DNA of 11,964 nt from Baffinella frigidus (lineage: Eukaryota; Cryptophyceae; Cryptomonadales; Baffinellaceae), in NCBI GenBank assembly GCA_026770585.1, contig MU647782.1, positions 38,301 to 50,264 on the forward strand, read 5' to 3'. The notes under the pieces were generated by a model. The model made no database searches. It worked only from the letters and a program-made list of their open reading frames with translations, and was not told the DNA's origin. A program made the translations under genes and the position numbers. Of the stretch, positions 6,844-11,964 are shown in pieces (positions within the stretch are counted from its first letter, which is position 1; the number at the start of each line of letters is the position of its first letter).

Positions 6844-8650
6844 CTATCGCGTTTTCAGTTCCGCGTGACACGCTTCGAGCCACTGAGGCCAGTCCTCCCG
6901 ACGCATGGCTTCCCGAATGTTGCTCGGGGCGTCGGAGAGACCCACGGGGATCTCCAGCATGGCAGTGTTGATGGCACGGTCCTGAGGTTCTTCATGTGCT
7001 TCCGCTTGAGGTTCCAGCAGGTTGTTGAGGTCGATGAGAGATGACGCTGCGCACGCGAGGATACCCTGCTTGGTCTGGTCCGTAGTGCGGGTGAACGTCA
7101 CGTTTGTAGTGTCCAGAGAGCACTCGAACGTGTATTTGTCGTCCACAGCGTTGCGACGTTCGAGTTTGCTCAGCAGTTCGGCTGCGTAGTCCGTGACGGC
7201 TTTGAGGTGCTCATCATTGACTGTCAGATGTTTGATCAACTCCGGAGTGATCGGCGGGAGCCGCAGGGTGGCCGGGGCGTGGACTCTTGTTTCGCGTGCC
7301 GAGAGAGCCGGATAGTGGTGGACTTCGGATGCGTCCATGAGTCGCGTTGTCCCGTCTGATGCCTGGGCGATCAGTTTACGGTGCGTTGCGGTGTTGTCGA
7401 AGGCATCGGGGTACACAGTGGCTCCGATGATTACCGATTGGAGGGTAGTGACTTGCCCCGTGTCGTGGTGGAGGTCTCTGTGCTCGAAGGACACGTTATC
7501 GTAGGCGGCTGCGAGGGAGATCTCCGCTCGGATGTGTTCGTCCCGAGGGGTTGATGCCCTGACCCAGCTAGGGACGTGTGCGAGATCCTCTTCGTTGACG
7601 CTGCGAGTCCCAGGGTGTGGAGATGGAGCCCGGGGGAATGGTTGCGTCGATTCCTGCTCGATGGGGGACCGCCAACCGACATGTGCTGACACCGCGGAGG
7701 CTCTCCGTGATGGGGCCCGGCGTGGTGATCCTACTAGCGAGGATGATGGGCGACGCTTTGCTGCGGGTGGCAGGTCGGGCTCGGCTGGTTCTCCCATGGA
7801 GCAGTCTTCCGAGTCACCGACCGGCTTGGCCACCTGTGCTCTCTTGGCGTGAGCCTTGTCAGCTGCCTCGTCGGCTGCCTTCCACCGTGGCGGACGGGGT
7901 GGTGCTGGCTCAGGCGGCTCGAGGATGTCCGCTCCGAAATCGCTGGAGCTCGCAAGTGTTTCGAGTGTCTCGGATTCGTTCCAGGTTGCGGCGATGGCGG
8001 CTTGCAGCGAATGGGTACTGTTCGTGTTGGCGTTGATGTCGCCCACGGTGCATGACCCCTCGCACGTTTCCCAGTTCTGGTAGTCTGTTGTTGACGATCC
8101 CAGGGTCAGGTAGTGTGCGACCCTGATGCTCTTGGCGTATTGCTCACTCGGTTTGATGCGATTTTCTCGGATCGCGTACCGCGTCGGGTCGTTCCCGAAG
8201 AAGTTGCTCGGAAGCAGCAAGGGGATCCGGAATGTTTTGAAGAAGGCCACGGATTGGCGGTCGGGGAGCGAAGACCATTGCTCCCCTCTGCTGCCTCGGA
8301 AGCTCTGTTGCACGATGGTGTTGCGCTTGTCGTTCACCGACGCGTTGGCGTGGGGTTCTGTCATGGTTTCCTGGTGAGCAAGCAGCTGGCCCGATCCGGC
8401 GTGGTCCTGCGGTGCGTAAAGAGCGGCGATATCCTCGTCTTCGCCATGTGCGACGACCATTTTTTTCACGTTGCTGTCGGCTGCGTGCTCTGGAGGGAGG
8501 TCCGGAAAGTCTGTGGCGACCCTGGTGAGCAGACTCTGCTGCTCCTCTCTGGTCAGCAGGAGCGGTTCCGGGAAGCCGGGGCCCTCGAAGGATTGCAGGC
8601 GACTGTTTGTCCGCCGATATGGGAGAAACGTTGCGTCTAGAGGGTGTTCT
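6844..8650 (-). pseudogene. Upstream polyprotein segment of the copia-like element, ends in TAG
   Basis: About 600 codons open from 8650 down to a TAG at 6844-6846, in the same frame as the reverse transcriptase. The last residues (MRREDWPQWLEACHAELKTR) resemble the conserved lead-in to copia RT, so the stop falls inside one domain. The rest is not recognised: I see no CCHC zinc knuckle, no protease DTG/DSG and no integrase HHCC/DDE pattern. The middle is Pro/Ser/Arg-rich (PPEPAPPRPPRW, then KRRPSSSLVGSPRRAPSRRAS) and looks disordered, like the linker between integrase and RT. The first ATG is at 8460, but coding sense continues to 8650, so the true start lies beyond the truncation. The frame runs a few codons into the 174-bp repeat and stops at TAG 8674-8676. 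Confidence 0.65.
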
Positions 8651-8824
8651 CCCCCGCGAGAGCGGTCTCCGGTCTAGCACCAAGCCACGGTGTGAAATTG
8701 GGGGGTTGGCCCCGGACGTAAGTAGATACAGGACAACCGGGGTCCAATTTTGGGATAGCTTGTTTAAGCGGCTTCCACCCGCCAGCGTTGTTCCTGTCGG
8801 TCCGAATAAACAAGCTTAACTGGG
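8651..8824 (+). repeat. 174-bp dispersed direct repeat, copy 1
   Basis: Identical to 10228-10401 except for one base (A at about 8746, G in copy 2). It starts CCCCCGCGAGAGCGG and ends CTTAACTGGG. Inside are a consensus 5' splice-site motif GTAAGT (8718-8723), a 10-bp inverted pair AGCTTGTTTA (8757-8766) / TAAACAAGCT (8807-8816), an AATAAA (8805-8810) and a branch-point-like CTTAAC (8815-8820). It is not bounded by TG...CA and no target duplication was found. It could be a 5' leader/intron cassette, an introner-like element or an unclassified short mobile element. It abuts a plus-strand open frame on the right and the truncated pol on the left. Confidence 0.85.
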
Positions 8825-9358
8825 TGCTCGAGTGGAGCGGCCGACGACGTGGCTCCGGTGCTCGGGGAGCTTCTCGACATCCTCGCGTCGGCGGCTTGCA
8901 GCGCGGGGAGCGACGGGGTCCTTGCGATCTCCATCGCCGCACCCCCGCGAGGCGTCCCCCACCTCAGCGAGCTTCAGGCAAGGCACACGGCCTGCACGTT
9001 CTCCCTGTCCCCGCCCCTGGGACCCCCTCACGGCCAGGACCCGGCCTGCGGGGAGGGGGTGCTGGCAGTGCGGGGGGAACCGCGCTCGGTCAGGGCGGCG
9101 GTCATGGCCATCTTCGCCGCGCTCCCCGGTGTCGGGGCCTACGATGCTGACCAGCACTGTGGGGCGTCGCCTCCTGCACCGACCACCCCAGCGCAGGCAC
9201 CGCGGCTCAAGGTCAAGAAGCTGATCAAGAAGTCGCGGGGCAAGACCAAGAGCGTTAAAGGTGCGGGGAACCCCCTGAACCCCGGCCTCTGTCCAAACCG
9301 CAAGCGAGGCCAGGGGGGGAGCAAGCGGGGAGGGAGTAAAGGGGTACCTCGCTCATAA
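8825..9358 (+). CDS. Hypothetical exon with Lys/Arg-rich C-terminal tail
   Basis: The frame is open from 8810, after a TAA in the 174-bp repeat, to TAA 9356-9358, giving about 177 codons beyond the repeat. I do not recognise it. There is no early ATG; the first, at 9104, is late. If real, it needs an upstream exon, and a GTAAGT donor and CTTAAC branch-like motif lie just upstream. The N-terminal half is Ala/Gly/Pro-rich with a hydrophobic stretch (VLGELLDILASAACSAGS). Then comes VMAIFAALPGVGAYD, a Pro-rich linker (SPPAPTTPAQAP), and a basic tail (LKVKKLIKKSRGKTKS, later NRKRGQGGSKRGGSKG). That tail could be a nuclear-localisation or nucleic-acid-binding segment. The last codons and the stop come from the arm of a foldback element (9341-9452), so the native C-terminus may have been different. 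High GC makes chance open frames likely here. Confidence 0.35.
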   Translation, partial: CSSGAADDVAPVLGELLDILASAACSAGSDGVLAISIAAPPRGVPHLSELQARHTACTFSLSPPLGPPHGQDPACGEGVLAVRGEPRSVRAAVMAIFAALPGVGAYDADQHCGASPPAPTTPAQAPRLKVKKLIKKSRGKTKSVKGAGNPLNPGLCPNRKRGQGGSKRGGSKGVPRS

Positions 9359-9452
9359 GAAACTGACCACCCCTAGGACCACCGTAGGGCCCTAGGCATA
9401 GGCCTACGGTAGCGTCCTAGGGGGTGGTGGTTTCTTATGAGCGAGGTATCCC
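9341..9452. mobile_element. 112-bp near-perfect foldback (MITE-like) element
   Basis: The arms 9341-9388 and 9403-9452 are reverse complements over about 48-50 bp with a few mismatches and a short gap. The first 23 positions (GGGGTACCTCGCTCATAAG...) pair with only one mismatch. The loop is 14 bp. The sequences immediately outside, AGTAAA on the left and TGTAAGG on the right, could be degenerate target duplications. It has no coding capacity of its own, but TCATAA in the left arm supplies the stop codon of the open frame to its left. Confidence 0.75.
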
Positions 9453-9455
9453 TGT

Positions 9456-9497
9456 AAGGGGGTAGGGGGTAGGGGATAGGAGGGTAGGGGATAGGAG
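9456..9497 (+). repeat. G-rich minisatellite (GGGTAGGGGATAGGA units)
   Basis: Two exact 15-bp units, 9467-9481 and 9482-9496, are preceded by GGGGGTA-type partial units from about 9458. Runs of three or more G at short spacing would allow a G-quadruplex. It resembles a telomere-like repeat only loosely, and there is no long array. Confidence 0.6.
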
Positions 9498-9548
9498 CCT
9501 CTTGCTCGGTCACTGCGGCACGCTGCGCAGGCCTTGAAGCACGAGGAC

Positions 9549-9636
9549 GGGGGGGGGGGTCTCGCCTAGGCGTAGCCTTGGCGGGACGGGGGGGGGGGGG
9601 GTGGAGGGGTCTCTCTAGGCTTAGCCTTGTTGAGAC
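9549..9636. repeat. Duplicated G-tract plus hairpin unit
   Basis: Unit 1 is a run of 11 G (9549-9559) overlapping a hairpin 9559-9587, with GTCTCGCC pairing with GGCGGGAC. Unit 2 is a run of 14 G (9588-9601), then a hairpin 9609-9636, with GTCTC pairing with GAGAC. Both hairpin loops share the core CTAGGC-TAGCCTTG. The paired stems differ in sequence while pairing is largely kept in each copy. Confidence 0.55.
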
Positions 9637-9639
9637 AAC

Positions 9640-10227
9640 TCCCCAGCGGACCAAGACACCGGGGTAGGAAGCACGGAGTAGTGGCGCTACTACAACGTCG
9701 GTAGTCTCGTAGTTTGAGTCCTCTCCTCTAGCTAGGTCCCTGTGCTTCATAAAATTCGCCCTGGGGTAGGCCCCCACCGGGAGGGACCGCACCTACCCCT
9801 AGTCTCCCCACGGGTGTGACAGCCTGATCTCCGGCCCCTCGGGGTCCGCGCGTGAAATGGTGATTCATTTACACCGTGCACGGAAATGGTGATGGCTGTT
9901 ACGTGGTCTCACCCAGAGCTTAGGCTCGGGTGCTGCCGTGGGTTTAAGAGGCAAGGCAACCCGTTGCGCGGAATCCCCGTGAATCTCTCGGTACCGTCCT
10001 TGCACCGGCGACGGTGCTTGGATCCAGACGGCGGGCTGGGGGTAAAAATCCGAGAGCTAGGGGGGACACGCAGGCAAGGTGCTGGAGTCTTAGCGTCTGG
10101 ACGGTTGGGGCCTCCACGGGTGTGCAGACCTGCCCAGCTTGTTCAGGCGTGCTTGACGGCCCAGTACCTGCACCAGAGCACGCACGGTTGTCGGTCCACT
10201 GCCACTGGGCTCAAGGAACGTGCCCCA
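9640..10227. other. Region without convincing gene
   Basis: Open frames of 94-139 codons exist on both strands (9373-9792 minus, 9886-10254 plus, 10014-10298 plus), but none has recognisable features, and some run into the 174-bp repeat. Small structures are a GTAGT/ACTAC hairpin (9678-9693), a repeated GAAATGGTGAT near 9854 and 9883, and a GCACCG/CGGTGC stem near 10001-10016. The frame at 10014-10298 contains CPAC and HCHW, which is too little to call a zinc-binding domain. Confidence 0.4.
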
Positions 10228-10401
10228 CCCCCGCGAGAGCGGTCTCCGGTCTAGCACCAAGCCACGGTGTGAAATTGGGGGGTTGGCCCCGGACGTAAGT
10301 AGATACAGGACAACCGGGGTCCGATTTTGGGATAGCTTGTTTAAGCGGCTTCCACCCGCCAGCGTTGTTCCTGTCGGTCCGAATAAACAAGCTTAACTGG
10401 G
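10228..10401 (+). repeat. 174-bp dispersed direct repeat, copy 2
   Basis: The second copy of the element at 8651-8824, same orientation and length, one base different (CCGATTTT instead of CCAATTTT near 10323). It has the same GTAAGT (10295-10300), AATAAA (10382-10387) and CTTAAC (10392-10397). The sequences outside the two copies are unrelated on both sides, so homology ends sharply at 174 bp. It lies directly before the long coiled-coil/FG-repeat frame, in the same phase as copy 1 relative to its own downstream frame. Confidence 0.85.
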
Positions 10402-11964
10402 GAGGTCCGAAACGCCCTGCACGAAGCAGAGTCGGCGTCCCACGTCCATCTCTCGGAGCTCCAGGAGGAGGTGGTGGAGGAGCTGGAGGCGCTGCGGCAG
10501 GCGACAGAGGTGCTCAAGACAGCAGGGAGAAAGCAGCAGGTGAACACGGCGCAAGAACTCGAGGGCATCGCAGGGGCGCTGCAGGGGGAGCAAGCGCGTC
10601 GGGCAGAATGGGAACGGAACCTGCACGGCGCGCTGGAGTCTGACGCGACGCGGCAGGACCTCGCCACTGAGGCGCTGGCGGTAGGCGTGGCGCAGCAAGG
10701 GTTCCTGCTGGAGAACGCCGCGGGAACTGTGAGCGCTCTGCAGGCCAACGGGGCGGACCACGCTGCTGCACTTGCAAGCATGGATCAGATGATGGCGGTG
10801 ATTGTTCGGGGCGGCGAGGAGCAAGCTCAGACGGTCCGTGCAATGATGGACCATTTGCGCAACACCGACGCCATGCTGTCAGAGCTTCACACCAGAACTC
10901 TAGCAGCAGAGCGGGACGCGAGAGGGGCGGACGGCAGGGCTGAACACCTGGCGACGTGTATTGACGACGTGTTCCAACAGACGACTCGGCGGCTGAATCG
11001 GCAAGGGAACTCCATCGCGACGAACAGCGAATGCTGCTCCCGCGCGGAGCACGACCTCGCCATCCTGAAACGGGTCGTGGGGGATGTCAGCATGGAGCTA
11101 GACAACGCGCCCGTGGCTGTAGGCAAGGATGAGGAGGGCGGGGCGGCGGCGATCAACTTGCTGGGCGAGGGCACTACCTTCGGAGCTGCGCCGGAAACCA
11201 ACCTGTTCGACTCGCTGGACGCGGGCACTCCCTTCGGGGCTGGGGGGGGTGCGCCGGAGATCAGCTTGCGGGGCGCGGGCACTTCGTTCGGAGCTACGCC
11301 TGCGATCAACTTGTTCGACTCGGGCACTGCCTTCGGGGCTGGGAGGGGTGCGCCGGAGATCAAGTTGCGGGGGGCGGGCACTACCTTCGGAGCTACGCCT
11401 GAGATCAACCTGTTCGACTCGGGTACTTCCTTCAGGGCTGGGGAAGGTGCGCCGGAGATCAGCTTGCGGGGCGCGGGCACTTCGTTCGGAGCTACGCCGG
11501 GGATCAACGTGTTCGACTCGGGCACTTCCTTCGGGACTGGGGGGGGTGCCCAGGAGAACAACTGGTCCGACACGGGCACTACCTTCGGGGCCGCAGGCCA
11601 CACGCCGGAGACCAACCTGTTCGACTCGCTGGACGCGGGCACTCCCTTCGGGGCTGCGGTGAGCGCGCCTGAGGTCAACCTGCGGGGCGCGGGCACTTCG
11701 TTCGGAGCTACGCCGGAGATCAGCGTGTTCGACTCGGGCACTTCCTTCGGGGCTGGGGGGGGGGCCCAGGAGAACAACTGGTCCGACACGGGCACTACCT
11801 TCGGGGCCGCAGGCCACACGCCGGAGACCAACCTGTTCGACTCGCTGGACGCGGGCACTCCCTTCGGGGCTGCGGTGAGCGCGCCTGAGGTCAACCTGCG
11901 GGGCGCGGGCACTTCGTTCGGAGCTACGCCTGAGATCAGCGTGTTCGACTCGGGCACTTCCTTC
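10387..11964 (+). CDS. Coiled-coil and Phe-Gly-repeat protein, partial (open at both ends)
   Basis: A 526-codon frame opens after TAA 10384-10386 in the 174-bp repeat and runs off the window end. It has no ATG until 10780, so the true start is probably an upstream exon; CTTAACTGGGGAG (10392-10404) would make a branch point and AG acceptor. Residues about 6-245 are rich in Glu, Leu, Ala and Gln with heptad-like spacing (HLSELQEEVVEELEALRQAT), suggesting coiled coil. From residue 262 onward come 16 GT-x-F motifs, 14 of them complete FG (TSFGA, TPFGA, TTFGA), spaced 15, 18 or 21 residues, with linkers such as PEINLFDS and PEISLRGA. Coiled coil plus regularly spaced FG recalls FG-nucleoporins, but no nucleoporin fold is visible, so that remains inference. 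Minus-strand frames over the same DNA give Ser/Ala/Cys- or Pro/Val-rich translations and lack the coiled-coil logic. Confidence 0.6.
11476..11964 (+). repeat. 216-bp in-frame tandem repeats encoding four FG motifs each
   Basis: Unit 1 is 11476-11691, unit 2 is 11692-11907, and a third starts at 11908 and is cut by the window end. Units are nearly identical; the period of 216 bp is exactly 72 codons. Each encodes four GT-x-F motifs with spacings 15, 18, 21 and 18. Upstream (11170-11475) the repeats are shorter, of 15+18-residue form, so the 72-residue unit looks like a later higher-order amplification. Confidence 0.85.

Larger units (their letters stand above)
5106..8650 (-). mobile_element. 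Copia-like (Pseudoviridae-type) LTR retrotransposon remnant
   Basis: A single minus-strand reading frame spans about 8650 to 5215 and is broken only by one TAG at 6844-6846. It ends in reverse transcriptase and RNase H with copia-type order and motifs, followed by a candidate polypurine tract. Missing from the window are a recognisable protease (DTG/DSG), an integrase (HHCC zinc finger plus DDE) and a second LTR. The frame is cut at 8650/8651, exactly where a 174-bp repeat found elsewhere in the window begins. I infer a 5'-truncated, probably inactive element. Confidence 0.8.

Noticed and set aside
5425-8640. Several plus-strand frames of 70-175 codons across pol
   Set aside because: Shadows of the minus-strand reverse transcriptase and polyprotein, which carry clear conserved motifs.
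9456-9497. Telomeric repeat array
   Set aside because: Only two exact 15-bp units plus partial ones. It does not match a common telomere unit and lies inside other sequence.
10014-10298. Zinc-finger-like frame with CPAC and HCHW
   Set aside because: Too few and irregularly spaced ligands, and the frame ends inside the 174-bp repeat.
8651-10401. The two 174-bp repeats as LTRs of a short element with a 1.4-kb interior
   Set aside because: No TG...CA ends, no primer-binding-like or polypurine sequence next to them, and no matching target duplications. The downstream frame continues past the second copy.
10341-10854. Two overlapping minus-strand frames of 146 and 153 codons
   Set aside because: Ser/Ala/Cys- or Leu-rich antisense of the Glu/Leu-rich coiled-coil coding sequence.
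10887-11957. 356-codon minus-strand frame across the FG-repeat region, and a 239-codon one in another frame
   Set aside because: Tandem repeats whose length is a multiple of three keep several frames open at once. Only the plus-strand frame continues upstream into a coherent coiled-coil-like region.
1-11964. CRISPR array or bacterial defence system
   Set aside because: No regularly spaced identical short repeats with unique spacers, no operon structure and no ribosome-binding sites. The content is eukaryotic in character.

Overview
The window looks like nuclear DNA from a GC-rich eukaryote, most plausibly an alga or other protist. The evidence is a Ty1/copia-type reverse transcriptase/RNase H, a Pol III (tRNA-like) promoter unit with a T-run terminator, several foldback elements, consensus splice-site motifs, and no operon-like gene packing. 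Nothing fixes the species; a red alga or stramenopile would fit but is not shown.

Layout. Positions 1-1180 show no convincing gene. A near-perfect heat-shock-element array lies at 1190-1217, and a tRNA-like, SINE-like unit at about 1268-1408. From about 1499 to 2753, in visibly AT-richer DNA, four inverted-repeat (foldback) structures lie nearly end to end. Positions 2754-3870 hold nothing recognisable. A 65-bp tandem repeat and a TATA-like site precede a small plus-strand gene at 4075-4485. Its product is acidic at the C-terminus, and its frame continues past a single TGA to 4683.

Positions 4684-5214 are non-coding, with short tandem repeats, palindromes and a purine tract suited to be the polypurine tract of the adjacent retroelement. 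The minus strand from 8650 down to 5215 is a copia-like pol remnant: about 600 codons of unrecognised upstream polyprotein, one in-frame TAG, then an intact-looking reverse transcriptase and RNase H. No integrase motif and no matching second LTR are visible. The 5' side is cut off where a 174-bp repeat begins.

That 174-bp repeat occurs twice in direct orientation (8651-8824 and 10228-10401) with one mismatch. Each copy abuts, in the same codon phase, a plus-strand open frame without an early ATG. The first (8825-9358) encodes a chain with a basic Lys/Arg-rich tail and takes its stop codon from a 112-bp foldback element (9341-9452). The second (10402 to beyond the window end) encodes a coiled-coil-like region followed by a Phe-Gly repeat domain of at least 16 units, partly organised in 216-bp tandem repeats. 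This second frame is the most gene-like novelty here: it has no early ATG and is open at both the sequence end and, probably, a splice junction. Between them lie G-rich minisatellites and a duplicated G-tract/hairpin unit.

Apart from the retroelement pol, no gene can be assigned a function with confidence. The genes do not form a pathway; the window is best read as repeat-rich accessory chromosome with two or three unknown, probably intron-containing genes.
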